Shown here: positions 26,740-39,958 of the stretch, piece by piece
How the letters are laid out: every line of letters begins with the position of its first letter
How positions within the stretch are numbered: the stretch's first letter is position 1
Assembly (NCBI GenBank): GCA_028023455.1
Contig: JAQFVV010012434.1
Span: forward strand, 7,871,157-7,935,156
Source of the DNA: Epiperipatus broadwayi
Lineage: Eukaryota > Onychophora > Udeonychophora > Euonychophora > Peripatidae
DNA: 64,000 nt
Reading direction: 5' to 3'
Position numbers and translations under genes: made by a program
Notes under the pieces: model-generated
Told to the model about the DNA's origin: nothing
Database searches by the model: none
The model's input: the letters and a program-made list of their open reading frames with translations, nothing else

Positions 26740-29010
26740 TAATGCAACTGGTTGGGTTACATGGCACACAGCAACAGAAAAAGTAGAAATAAACACAGAC
26801 ACAAATTTTTAGTATATATGTTCTACATTTTCCTGGAATAAGTAAACAATTAAATACTTAGGAATTAAAAATAAAATTTTATTACAAATTAAAGAGTTAA
26901 AAAGGTCTAATAAATATTATATGTAATTCTGATTTTAGATTTAAAAATAAGCATGGTATATTTTTGAAATATTTTAATTAATTCTCTATCTAAGTAAAAC
27001 ATATAGTTCACACCTTTGGTAAAATTTCAAAGTTGCTTTTGAAAGGATTAGTGAACTTCTTGAAAAGATAAGGAATAGACAGGAAAAAACTGTTTTTAAT
27101 TAAAGTATATTTATCACCTCAGATGATATATAAAAAGTTTTTATAAAAATATCAGTTCAGTCTGGTTTATATATTTGAAAAGCATCTGGCTAATAGCTAG
27201 CTACAAAAGTGACTAAAATATTTTATGAAGTTAGCTGCAGTAGTTGGTAGCAGTAGCAAAATATCTATCTGCAGAGTTAGTTTTCAAAGTTATACAGAGC
27301 TATCATGAGAATGTAAGAATGCAAGGAAGCAGCTGCTCTACAGTTCAATAATGGAGTTTGAATTCACATGAAGAAAAATTATCCACTTTGTGTTGATATT
27401 CATAGCTACAAATGTATTCTGAGAAAATAGTTTTCAGGCCTGAAGCTTACCATATCCAAGGCTAAGTGGAATCAACTGCAGTATAATCCTAACTGGACCA
27501 AAAACTAAGCTTACCAAGAGAACCCTATCAAGCACAGATAAATGTATATATATCTGGTGACATAGTTTAAAATCCTTAAAATGACTTAAAATTACAACTT
27601 AATATTTTAATGTAAAACAAATCAATAATTTTCTTGATTTAAATGTCTAAAAGAAAGAAGCAGTCCACAGATTATTTTATATATATTATTGAAAAAATTG
27701 TTTTTAGTAATTTCCTAAAAAAAAACATTTTAAAAATACAAGCAAACAACATTGATGGGATTAAATATCTAGGAATAAAGATTTATTGACTTTATATTTT
27801 TAAAAGAAAAAAAGTTTTTTTTTTTTTTTATAGAAACAGAAAAAAAGGGGGGATTTATAAACTGATATTTTTTTTAAAAAAAAGAAAAAAAATTGTAAAC
27901 TATTATGTTTATAATTAATTTATATCATCTGTAATTTTATTTTTACCCAGTATATGCATGTATTTATATTATTATTATTGTAAAAAATTAAAATAAGTAT
28001 ATATAGAATAGATATTTATATTATTAAAAATATAAGTTAAAAAGTTTAATCATGTATTATTGTAGGACAATTTAAATAATGTTCAGAAATTACACCACAC
28101 ATATGTATGTGTGCATGTATATATATCATTAACTCTCAAATAGGACTTATATGTAAATTTTAATTATTTTTGAGAATTCAAATGTATTCATTGTAAACTA
28201 ATGTATTGCATGTCTGTGCAAATTATATATATATATGTGAACCCCTTAACAAGTATTGTAAAACCAATGTAATAATTTGAATTTTATATAGTACTTGAAA
28301 TCAAAAAACTTAATTTATATGTATAGCCATATTCTAAAGACTTTAATATCATGTTTTTATAATGTTATTAATAAACTTGAATTCAGTTCTTAAAATTGTA
28401 TTAAATCATCATTTCTTGGTCCCATAACATTAATGAGCTTGTGTTCTTCTGAGCTAGATTAAATGGGGATGTATTTAGTGCTTAACGGGTATCCAGTGAT
28501 GATAAATCCTCCTGGTTGGCACATAAGATTATATTCTTTAAAGCCTATGCACTGCATTTTATTTAATTTAGTCTATTAAAAATTAAGTCTATAGTTTGCC
28601 CGTACACTAATGGTATTAAATGGCCTGAATATTGATGATGATCAGCATGTTTTAAAATCCCAGCATTATGGTTTAGATTTTTTCTACTTATATATTCTTA
28701 TGGATGAGTACTTAGTTGATGCATCCAAATTATGTTTAAATAATTACCCAAGCTGGCAAAGACCCATTTCAAATCCAGTTACAAGATTGACTGTTGATTG
28801 TAGTTTGACTGATGGATCATTCATGAATAATTATTTCTTTTGATTATTACTTATACTTACCTTACTTATTGATAATACTGGTAAATTTAGTTAATTATAC
28901 TTTATAGTTGCTCTGAAAGGTAACTGATCTTTAGCTGTGCTGATATCTCAGAGATCCATTGATCTCATGCTCTTCTTTAATATATAAAATTGCTTATATA
29001 TTTTTAGGAT
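26740..29010. repeat. Large diverged repeat, copy B
   Basis: Partner of copy A (20827-25720) in direct orientation about 6 kb away. It lacks A's LINE, A's second 238-bp unit and the 1.6-kb segment, but has about 75 bases of its own near 28350-28425. It contains a 78-codon ORF at 28610-28843 (LNGLNIDDDQ..., ending NNYFF) that is colinear with a broken frame in copy A. I do not recognise the peptide. Whether this is a local segmental duplication or two insertions of one interspersed family cannot be told from the window. Confidence 0.7.
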
Positions 29011-29151
29011 ACTAACATTACTTAAAATCATCTTTTTAATATCTTTACCAATAATAATTATATATTGTTTATTTATTTGAAATATTTAATTGACATGTCA
29101 TTGATGATGGTTGTCACCACCCGATGTATGACCACCTCATTACAATATATA

Positions 29152-29470
29152 TATATATTGTAACCGGACCACCATACAACCCCTTTATTTCCTTGGTTGT
29201 AACAATTTCCTGATGAGCATGTTGCAGGAAGGAACTATTTATTGGCATTCCCCAATGCAGATGTTAATCCTCCCTACAACAATATTTCCTGCTCATCAGA
29301 GGATGTAGCACCATAGAGACTGGAAGCATCTAGACATTTCTGTGTTTGGTTTTCCAAATGGCACCACTAGAGTTCCATCTCACTACAACCTGACTTACTT
29401 AGGTCTAGTTATGCCAGACATACCTCAGGAGGCATGAGATTCTCAACAACAAGTGAACTGAATGGCAAGT
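29152..29470. mobile_element. GC-richer fragment starting TATTGTAACCGG
   Basis: It follows a (TA)n tract and begins with the same TATTGTRAC-type start seen at 45591 and on the minus strand at 6465 and 42310. It contains an inverted pair, TTTCCTGATGAGCA near 29205 and TGCTCATCAGAGG near 29292. No protein is recognised. Possibly an LTR-like fragment. Confidence 0.35.
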
Positions 29471-29547
29471 GATGTAGTAAAAAAATATAGAATTGAACAA
29501 CTGGATAACTAAAATTAATTTTAAGTAACAACAATTTTATTTAACAA

Positions 29548-29820
29548 ATTAATTTGCAAGTCCTTCTAATAAAGTTCATTCATATCCATGTAATGACTCA
29601 TTTTCAGTTCATTTATGAAAAGGTTAGAAGCAGTTTATTGATCAATAGTTCATTTACAAATCATTCTAATAAAGTTCATCCTTCATTTCAAATGTAGGCT
29701 CATTTTCAGTTCATTTATGAAAAGGTTAGAAGCAGTTTATTGATCAATAGTTCATTTAGAAGTCATTCTAATAAAGTTCATCCTTCATTTCAAATGAAGG
29801 CTCATTTTGATTTATCTTGG
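29548..29820. repeat. Minisatellite, about 101-bp unit, 2.7 copies
   Basis: TTCTAATAAAGTTCAT occurs at about 29564, 29664 and 29766, with well-conserved sequence between (TTATGAAAAGGTTAGAAGCA, TTTATTGATCAATAGTTCAT). The last two units are nearly identical, so the array grew recently relative to its first unit. Confidence 0.85.
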
Positions 29821-29989
29821 GTAAAGAATTTAAAGGATCTTTTATCAAGTAGACATCTAACAATACTGCATGAATATTTTCAATTCTTTATTCCATATCT
29901 GTACATCCTTTTTAGGTAGGTAAATAGGTAAGATGAGCTATTCCAGATCTGTAAGGTTTCTATAATTCAGTCAAGTATCAATGTACATT

Positions 29990-30290
29990 GGTGCTCATAA
30001 GTTTCATTATTTTCTTTGTATACAATTGAAAAGCATGGAAGCATTTGTAATTTTTATAGTACTTCATTATTTTATTTAATTTATCAAAACAGGTAATGTG
30101 AACAATTCTGGGTTTGTGGACTATTCATAATCCAGTTAGTGTAAATGTGCATCTATGTGCATATGTTTCATTATTTTCTTCACATAATACCAATATGCAG
30201 GTAAGCATTTATAATCCCTATAATATTTCATTATTTTATTTATATACCATCGAGATGCATATAAGCATTTGTAATTTTTATTTAGTGATA
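29990..30290. repeat. Higher-order degenerate repeat (165 bp = 62 + 103)
   Basis: TTTCATTATTTTCTTT-type blocks at about 30002 and 30167 and TTCATTATTTTATTTA blocks at 30063 and 30228 are spaced 165 bp within each pair. Each is followed by AAGCATTTGTAATTTTTATA-like sequence in three of the four positions. Confidence 0.6.
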
Positions 30291-30364
30291 TAGCATAACC
30301 ATTATTATTTGGTCTGCCACAGATGTATATTTCTTCATATAAGTTGATCAGCAGCTGCATTTAT

Positions 30365-33164
30365 TTATTAGCCAGATAGAGTTATATGTAATAGCTCAGT
30401 ATTTCTGGCTCTTCTAGATATACTTATTTGTAAATCAATAATATCAATCATTATAAATATTCATTTTTTTGAGTTTATTTTAATTCAAATGTATCTGTAG
30501 ATGAGAAGTCAATCCTTATTAAAAATGCATTTTGATTATAGGTATTTTGGTATTTATAATTTATCTTTAATAAAACGTATTTCCATAGCTAAATTTTATT
30601 TATAATTTTCTTTTTTTTAAGAAAAATGTTTTGTTTTATCTTTTATAAACACATATAAATATTGAATAAAACATAAAATCATTACCTTCATTTTTATCCA
30701 GTTGTTTCCTTCATATCCATGATATGACTGCATTAAAAAGGGGGCATTGATTTCAACTGAATGGCACTATTTACTTTCTAAGATGTTTATCCAGACAAAT
30801 CTTGGAGAAACATGGCTTGGAATGAAGAGAGGAAGCTGTTGTCATTTAGCCTTTCATTGTTATAATTTCCTTAATAATGTTTTCTCTTTCCATTATTAAC
30901 AGTGGCTGTAAATGTTATATTCCAATGTGATGAAAATCAGAGATAAGTAACACTTAAATAAAAATTTTAACTTTTTAATTCTTCACTTTTTTTACTGTCT
31001 TTTTCAAAAAATCTTTCAAAAAAATCTTCTTTAAGCATACACTTTAAAAATCTTTTTTTTTTAATCCCTTCTGAACTTCCAACTTGCCTATTTATATTCT
31101 GATCTCCAGATTGATTAAGCAGCTCAACTCACTGTATTTTATTTGTCCTACAGCTCTCATTTAAGCCTGAGTACTTTTTTTTTCTTAAGAATCGGACAAT
31201 ACTTTTCATGGGACAGATAATGAACTAGGAGGATTAATTCATGTTTTCCAATTTATTAAGATTGTTTCAAGTTATTATCACACTTTATATGACAACATCA
31301 TTCCAAAAATTAAAAATGTAATATTTTTAATAGATGCCAGCTTTAAATAAATATAAGTGATATATTTAAATTATAATCTAAAATTATGAAATCAATAATA
31401 GAGGTTTCACATTATTTTTTCCCCAGTTATAGAAAATAATGGTTTTCTCATAAAGTCATAAACTAAACTTTTTGCTATATTTTTCTAGAAAAAATACAAG
31501 AGCGACTTTTTAATACATTTGCCATTTTTTAAGGTGGGAGGGTAAATAGCTCTTAGAATAAATACACACATGAAACAGTGTTCTTGTTTTATTATATATA
31601 TATATATGTCATTATTCCATTACTATGTTTTACTAATAATGTTTTCTACAATTATTTGAAAGCATATTTTTAAGTAGAGATATTTATTGGCCAAGATAAT
31701 CTTTATTTAATATCATTGTGCCATTATTAAAGAATGTATTGCTAAAAGAGAATATGTAAAAAGAGTATAATAGAAATAAAACTTAAGATATTATTTCATG
31801 TGAGAGATTTTTTAAAAACAAAGTGAGAAGATAGACTATCCAGATATTTTAGTAGCATAAAATATTTATGAAAGGTGATTTTTTTTAATTAGTTTTAATT
31901 TCAATGTAAATTTTTTATTAGAATACCATTAATTAAAAAAACATTAAAGCATTATATCATCAGTCAAATGACAAACATATTCCTATGTCTTAATATAATC
32001 CAAATATCTGAGCCACATAAGGTTTGTTAATAGATGCATTCAGGGTTGGACTTTAACAAAAATAACGGAAAGATTAATAACGTAAATGCATAGTGCTGAG
32101 TTCATAAAAAAAAATTAACTTATTTATATTTTTGCAAATAATTATCAAGACAATATTTGACTAGCAGTATAAAAATTCATTAAAACAAAAATAGCTTTTC
32201 ATTCTGCCAAAATATATTGTAAGTTTGAATAATCAGTGATTTCTCAGGTTTATGGTATATAATGCTAGAGTTGATAGCAGCTGTTATCATTTAGACCAAA
32301 ATATTGAGCTTAGTAAAGTTAAAATAACTGCTTATAATAATAAATAAATAGGTCTGATGAAATACTGGAAGACATTTTAAAATATGATAATGATATGTTA
32401 ATTTTATAGCTATTAGAATTTTTCAAGACACGTGGATCCATGAAGTTATGATACTTAATGTCAAAAATGTTTCTCTTGTTTCAATTTAGAAAAATCATGA
32501 AAGAAAAAGTCTTTTAAAAATTGTCATGGAATTTTAATACTATCTATTATAGCAAAAGTACTTTCAATAATTTTGTTAATTAAGGTGCTTTTAATTATAA
32601 ATGAATATCAATATATTGTAAAGGACCAAAAATACTATAGAGATTATTTTTGTTACCAGAGAAATATAATAAAGTTTCAGAAATAATGGAGTAAATTATA
32701 CATTGCTTTTATTGTTTTAATCTAGGCATATGACTTGATTAATTGAACAGGCTTGTGGAACTGCTTAATTTTGATTGTCTGTCTACTAAAATTTGTTTAT
32801 ATTATACAGCTTCTTCATAATAAAATGAGGGCAGTATTATTGCTACAAGTAAAAAATCTGAGACATTTAAATAAAACATAAAAAATCTAAGACATTTGAA
32901 AAAAAACTGGTGGTAAACTAAAAATTGTTTAAGTCTTTGGAGCTGTCTACAGCAGCTTAATAAATCTTGGATTAAGATGCTATACAGGTTTGACAATTAC
33001 ATTTTTAAATTGAATAAAATAAAATAAAAACTTCATTTTCTTGAAACTTCATTTTCTTGGACTTTGAACTTGCAGTATGTTGGTGATTGTGCTATTTTTA
33101 TCAATTCAAAGATTATTTAAAGAATGACATTAATGCTTCAAATGTACCTTATAAGATTTTAGTC
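30365..33164. other. AT-rich DNA without a recognised gene
   Basis: Poly-T tracts and a (TA)n tract near 31595. No motif-bearing frame or structured repeat is found. Confidence 0.55.
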
Positions 33165-33889
33165 TAGTAATTAATTTAAAGTTGTAATTAATAATTTGAA
33201 ATCACATACTCATTACATAAATAATATATATTAAGACTATAACCTTAAGAGTATGTGCCTACATGCAACAGTAGAGACCTCTAGAAATCTTAACACAAGA
33301 TTAATGACTTTAAAAGACAAGAGCAGCCACTCCTATCTTCAACCTAATTTCTAAATAGATAGGTGAATCTAAAGCATTTTGATTTGAGAGCGTGAAACTA
33401 TTAACTACATCACTGATTAAGACCACAATTTCTATACAAACTAACATATGTGAAATCTTTCAATTTACAATGGGTCAGTATGAAGTTCTTATAATTACAA
33501 ATCTTTTAATAAATCTTTTGATAATTTGTAAAGTGCATACTCATTATGTAAGTAATATATATTAAGTCTATAACCTTAAGACTATGTGCCTAAAATGTGA
33601 CAGTAGGGACCTCTACAAATCTAAACACAAATTATTAAATACAGCTTTAAATTGTTTTAAAAGATTTCTAGTTATAAGAACTTCATATTGTCTTATTGTA
33701 AATTGAAAGATGTAAACTTAATCAGTGAAGTAGTCAATAGCTTCATGCTCTCAAATCAAAATGCTTTAGATTCACCTATATATTTAGAAATTAGGTTGAA
33801 GATAGAAGTGGTCACTCTTGTCTTTTAAAATTGTTTATCTTGTGTTTAGATTTGTAGAGGTCCCTACTGTCACATTTTTAGTAATTAAT
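33165..33889. mobile_element. Tandem-plus-inverted foldback element, family 2, copy 1
   Basis: Unit 1 begins at about 33176. The marker TAATATATATTAAG at 33222 recurs at 33553 (period 331). The second unit breaks off near 33635. From about 33640 the sequence runs backward as an inverted copy, for example the GTAGAGGTCCCTACTGTCAC block at 33856-33875 against its partner near 33590-33610. The element is bounded by an exact 11-bp direct repeat, TAGTAATTAAT (33165-33175 and 33879-33889), a likely target duplication. The right end lacks the outermost bases of the arm, so one end is truncated. The same family recurs at 55.1 and 56.4 kb. Confidence 0.8.
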
Positions 33890-35216
33890 GTATATTTAAA
33901 AGAACTTATCAACCAGTGATGAAGATAAAACTTTCAGCAATATTTAGCTTGAATGGCTATCAACTGAGGATGTGCAACACATTAAATATCTCTATAAATT
34001 TTTAACTAGAAATGTGGGCTATATGTTGAATGCAGCACACATTCTAATGTGTTACCGCTATTTTTAATAAATTAAAAGAAAAGTGTTTTATTATAGCAAA
34101 ATTACTATTATAATTAAATCAACTATACATAGAGCAATTAATTTATCCAATTTATTGTATTAAAGTAAGATTTGTGTCTTATTAATGTAAATAGAAAAAA
34201 ATTCATTTAAAGATTCTCTGTAAAATTTTTAACACATATAAAAAAACATATGGCTTTATTTTTCAGGAGTTCAAAAGAATTTTGTATGCTAGTTCTGTGA
34301 GTTCCAGAATCAATCCTGAAACTTCCCTAACACAAGTTGGATGCTGTACCAAATACATCAAATCATGCAGAAGTTTAAATATATGATAGTAAATATTATC
34401 AATCATTTGTTCTTCAAATTTCTAAATGTTTCTATTATTGTAAAGTCGGATTGCATATGAGAAAGAAATGAACAGCACAAAAGTTTCTAAAATATATTTT
34501 ATGCTCAACTATAGTTTTCATGGGAGAAGCAGAACCATTTTACATTATAAAAATTATCAAAAAGATATTCTAAAGAAATGCAATATTGATTCAAGATATG
34601 TCTAGAAATAAAATACAATTGTTAGCTACCATTAAATACATTATTAAAGTTTTTACAAAGAAAGGTTTTCTACAGTAGTCAAAACAACAGTTCCACAAAA
34701 TATCAAATAAAATCATTAATGAACAAGCATGTTTCATAAGTGTATGTACACATTAAATTATATTGTCATAACAGAACTCATTTTTAATGTATTATTATTA
34801 CATTCAAATATCAGCCTTTCAAGCTAGTTGAGCACGCGCCTTTTGAGAGTGTTAAATAAATGAATATTTTCCTCTTCAATCCAAGATATAGTATTTATGC
34901 AGGAATAAAAAGGATCTCTTATTCCCACGACTCAAATTCTTTTATATGAGCAAATCTGAAGAACTGTTGAGGAGAGCGTGAGTAGAATTCTCACTTTAAA
35001 TTACTATTTACGATGTTTTTTGACTGAATGACGTCGATGATTATTATTATTATAATTTTTGCCTTTCTGTCTTTTTATTTTAGAGTTTAAATGACCACAT
35101 TCATTTGTAGGTAGCTGCTGCTGCTTCTGATAAAAAATTACAACACTTTTTTCTGTTATAAAAAGCAAAAACTAATATACTGTGTGTTAGACTGAAAGGC
35201 ATTATATATATAATTA
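33890..35216. other. AT-rich DNA without a recognised gene
   Basis: A CRE-like TGACGTCG occurs at about 35029 in a slightly GC-richer patch (34800-35110), but there is no open frame or other promoter evidence. Confidence 0.5.
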
Positions 35217-35335
35217 TATATCTTATTAAATAATCACAATCTTCTTACACCTTTAAGCAAATAATTTTTATTAATATAATAACAGTTATTTGTTTAAAGG
35301 TCTACGAAGACTGTGATTATTTAATAAGATATATT
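35217..35335. mobile_element. Short foldback element
   Basis: Inverted arms of about 50 bp: TATCTTATTAAATAATCACA at 35219 pairs with TGTGATTATTTAATAAGATA at 35312-35331. A further paired block, CCTTTAAGCAAATAA, faces TTATTTGTTTAAAGG. The loop is AT-rich. Confidence 0.75.
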
Positions 35336-36768
35336 GTTGCATATGATTAAGCAAAATTACTGAAGAAGAAAGAAGTATATATATAATTATATAGAATATA
35401 TATAACGTTAAACAATTTTTTTAAATACTCCTATATTAAATAATACACACTATCACCTCATCACTATAATAAGAAAATAAAATAACTTTGCCATTAGTCC
35501 TTTTTGTATATAAAAAAGATTGTTTTCAGTATTTTCTCATATGTAAGTAGAGGGATTTGAACACAGATTTGTCAGTCTATTCATCCTCTACTCCTGACTG
35601 AAAAATCCTAAGTTTCAAATTCATCTATTTACATATATAAAACATTCAATATAAGCAAGTTACACACTGCGTTAGAATTAAATATTTTCTCATTTGTATA
35701 CAATGATGACCAATGAGAAAGTGGTTTCATTTTTTTATTACAGTATTATCATTTATTGAAGGGGAGTGTGTTTTATTTAATGTAATAGCATTTTAAATAA
35801 TGTTTAATTATATATATATAATATTTGCCTTCTTCCATTCATATAAATTTTCAATATTCAAGTGGCAATGTTTAATAAAGCAAATCAAACAATTTTTGCT
35901 GGACATATATTTTTGTCAAAACTAATGTCGTAGGTTCCTGGAAGCCATATGATCAATTTGATATTAAAGTTTGAACATAATTTAGCAATAATTTAACTAG
36001 AAGATTTTTCTTTTGTATTAACTTAGTGTTTATAGACAAGGCAGAATTTTTAATCAAACTCATTAAAAATAATCTTGATTTCAAATAAACAATAAATAAA
36101 TAAATAGCAATAAAACATAATATAACTATATAATAAAATTAAATAACATTAATATGACTCAATGCAATCTAGAGAAATTTTACAATCTTTCAGATATCAA
36201 TGACTGATAAAATTACCATTAAACATTGTTCAGACTTTAATATAAAATTGTTTGTTATAAAGATTAAGAACCATTGCTATGTTTGATGTAAAATCAATTA
36301 TTTTCCAAATTATTAATAACATCAATTTTTTATGTGCTCAACAGAGAATGGATGATTTTCTTAAAAAAACATTACCACTTGAAAGATGTAAAAAATTTAT
36401 AGATAGTGTAAATGAGTAAACTAGTGTTGATTAATTATTTAATTACATATTTAATTTCTTATTTGAATGCAGTGTTATTTTAAAATGAGTTAGATTAAAA
36501 TCACTGTGTTGTATATTAACATTGAGCTGCTTTTGTTAAATTACAACTACAAAAATACTGATTATTACCTAATTTAAATCAGTCTTACAAAAATGACCTG
36601 TGATCATCTTTGTTCATACAAAATTGATGTCCTCATTTTGCTTACCAATACAGTATTTCATATTTAAAAGAATGTCTCTTTTAATAAAAATTAACTTATC
36701 TACTTGGAAAACAATGACCAAAAACTATTTGAAAAAATTATCTTTAAACAGCTAATGAAATTTTTTAG
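35336..36768. other. AT-rich DNA without a recognised gene
   Basis: Short (TA)n tracts at 35378-35402 and 35809-35822. No gene seen. Confidence 0.55.
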
Positions 36769-37017
36769 CCCAAACTCTTTTACAAATTATTCTGTAAAGG
36801 GCATCCTGGATCCCAGACTGCTCTTTTGGTGCAAGAATCTTTTCTATTTCCAAAAATAAACAAGTTATTTGATTATATGGCACATCTATTTAGGACCTTG
36901 CATGAGTTGCTTTCAGAAAATCTTTATTTTGTAACTGCAATACATACATATTTCAACAACATAATGATCAAGTTAAAAAAGCTATATGCACATCTTCTCA
37001 TATTTAAACCAAAATGA
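36769..37017 (+). pseudogene. Possible Gypsy-like integrase zinc-binding relic
   Basis: The frame is open from after a TAG at 36766 to a TGA at 37015-37017 (82 codons, no true start). Its early part reads CKGHPGSQTALLVQESFLFP, which resembles the H2C2 zinc-binding segment of Ty3/Gypsy integrases (GHPG..+T..L....F.WP...., then a Cys pair). The Trp of the WP motif is replaced by Phe, and the expected Cys-X2-Cys after it is not visible. If real, it is a decayed scrap. No protease, reverse transcriptase or LTR is found next to it. Confidence 0.4.
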
Positions 37018-39958
37018 TGCCTCCCATAAATATACCTAATTTCTTTCTTGTTATTTGGCATTTATAATGATCTATCAATTAAGCAAGTTGAATAAATTTT
37101 AGAACTTTTCTTTCTTGGATCTTATTACCAGAGCCCATGTTATATTTTTTGTTGCTGACATTATCATAATTTTCATAGTGATTACTAATATAACAAATAA
37201 ACTATACAAGTCAATCAATCCATGTGGCAATTGTATATAATTTCAAGTTGTTTTCATTGTTTACAGAATATTCACCATTGTTTTTAGGCATTCCCAATAA
37301 TTTGCTTAACATCAAATTGTGCCAACTCTTAAACTAATTAATCATAGATGTATTTATAATCAAAATAAATATATTCTGTCCCAAAATACTGAATACAATG
37401 TGAAAGTTTATATAGTGAATATTATACTTGATAGCCTATTTATATATTATAGACTATTGATATGTATATTTAACATCATTATTAAAAAGTCCATGATTAA
37501 ATCATATATATGGGTTCATCTTTTCATCTATTCTCAGTTACTTTAATCTCTTATCTTATTTGCAAAGGAAGTTTAAAGTTGGTATGTCCCAAAACTTTTG
37601 TCATATATAAGATCCAAAATATACAACAACATTAATGAATCCACCTCTTACAGCCTTACCAGCCCCAATTTCATTACTTATGACAATCCCTCTATAGAAA
37701 AAAACTCTTTCTTTACAAATCATGCCTTAGAGTATGCTAAGCTTTTAAACAACAAAAGAATAAATAACTACTTGGATTCTTTTAAGTCTTGGAAAAATAT
37801 TTTCACTAAATAATTATGAACAAACTTATCTATTATCAGGAAGTTAGTTGAATTTTGGAATATTTGTGTGCTCCATGCATCGTTAAAATTTATTTTAGAA
37901 AACAGTACTGACCAAAGAAAATCTTATTAACTAATTTAAACTTAATTTTGAATCCACACATATTTTAAGATTTAATAAATATCCAGGAGATATGCTACAC
38001 ATTTTTTCAAATTTATCCATAATTAAATTTTTTTAAGATTCTTTGCATTATATAGAGGAACAATAAATTTGAAACGATTTTTAACAAAATATATTATGCA
38101 ATTCAACTCTTCAGTACAGAAGTTATCGTTCATAATTCTAAAACCATATGGATTGCATTGATCTTTTGTGTTTGATAATAAAAACTACAAGGTTCTTAAA
38201 ATAAATAACAAGAACTATTTCAATATTTATTTCTATGCTTTTAAATTCTTTTCTAGAAAACACATACATTTATTTATAAGTGAAATATGGCAATCCTTTA
38301 CTGGCTGATCAACACACTTATTTTAAAGGTAAGATCATATTGAGGATTGAATTCTATGTGACATTCAGTTACAAATTATATTAACTTCAACATTCTTCCT
38401 AATTATAAGGTCCAATATTAATTTACCAATAAATAAACATACTGTTTTTCCATTATTTTATTTTACATGAAAAAAAGAACATATATATGCATCATTAAAA
38501 ACTAGTCAACACATAGACAATCCCAATATCAATAACAATCAAGAATACCTCCTTTTAACAATAAAGATGGAATCCTTGAGCATTATTACTCTTATATATA
38601 TATATATATATATATATGTTTCTATTAAATAAATACATATATATATATATTGTATGTTTCTATTAAATAAATACATACATAAAAAGTGCAAATAAGATCC
38701 ATACATATACATTTTAAAATACAGTATATATATTAAATAATAGGTTAGAGAGGGACCATAAGATTTTTTTTTTATAAAGTTCATTATTTTAAATGATTAA
38801 AATAAGTATTATTACCACAAATATAAATATTTAGTAAATGAGTACTTAAACATTTCATTCATTATTTTTCTCCTATACTATTATCTCCAGTGTTTTTTCA
38901 CTCTAAAATTAGAAACCCATTGAATTCTTAAGGATGGTGATAACATATTTAAATGAATCATAAAATGAATCACTCACTACTGTCAATAATATTCAAACTC
39001 ATACATTTTGAAATATGCTGTATAAATTAATTAATAAGTAAGGGTAACTTTAGCCCCATCATACTCAATTTTTTTAGGATGTTTGCTATGTTACTTGGGC
39101 TACATTAAGATAAACTATATCTCATATTAAAATAAAAAATAAAGTTAAATGTGTCCAAACATTTATTTAAAAATTGATTTGACTTTTGATGGCGAGATAA
39201 ACTTTTGAATATTTAGCTAAATCAGTTTTCAAATTGCTACATGCTATTCTTAATATGTCATCAAGATGAGAGTCCATAAACCAATTTCCATACATGTTTT
39301 CCTCATATTTCATTTTAGAAATAGGATGATTTACGAACATATGGTGAAACTGAAACAGTATATTCCTGACTTAATATATATTTCACCTATTTTTCCCTAT
39401 ATATCCAACTGTGCCAGCTTTGAACCACCTGAGTACATGTATATAAGTATCAACATAGTTATATATGTATCATCACACACACACACCCATATATATATAT
39501 GAATAAAGACAAATATCATTGATTTATATATATATATTACAGTGTGTAAATTTACTTAAAATCAGTTTTTTTAATTTGTAGATTTATTTTATTAAATAAG
39601 TCAATGTATTAATTTTACATTAGAAAATCACACGTATATGTATGAAATCCACATATCACCATGATGTATGTTATTGAATGATTATCTAATAATTCTAAAT
39701 TTAAATTAAAGTTGTAGCAAACAAAATGACACCATTGCATACCTGTTTAATATAACATGTGACTGAGGTTTCTAAATCTTATTTTTCACAATAATATTTA
39801 AAAAAAAAAAATGTAATTTATAAATAACAAAATTTACTGAACTGGCACTCTTGCAGGGTCTTCATGGAATCAAGGAGCTAAGTCAAATTAAAAGTACTTG
39901 GTTTAAAATTTAAACAATATTTAAGTCAATTTTGTAAATTAAAAATAAAATAGTAAAC
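37018..39958. other. AT-rich DNA; unplaced frames at 37319-37546 and 37598-37813
   Basis: The frame 37598-37813 has a more even codon composition than most chance frames here (SYSLTSPNFITYDNPSIEKN, ending in FKSWKNIFTK). It starts only at TTG and matches nothing I recognise. It could be part of the same decayed retroelement as 36769-37017. Confidence 0.35.
38593..38682. repeat. (TA)n with a duplicated 26-bp flank
   Basis: A (TA)n tract at 38593-38617 is followed by TGTTTCTATTAAATAAATAC, another short (TA)n, and the same 26-bp block again at about 38655-38680. Confidence 0.75.

Noticed and set aside
29205-29310. CTGATGA on both strands near 29211 and 29296 as hammerheads
   Set aside because: One side has no GAAA at the right distance. 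The other has GAAA but only four bases for helix II, so no helix can form.
33395-33480. ACTGATTAAG...GTGAAATC in family 2 as a hammerhead
   Set aside because: The core would need CUGANGA, but all copies read CTGATTA. Helix I cannot be formed with the sequence after GAAA. The similarity to the 58-kb ribozyme strand is only local.
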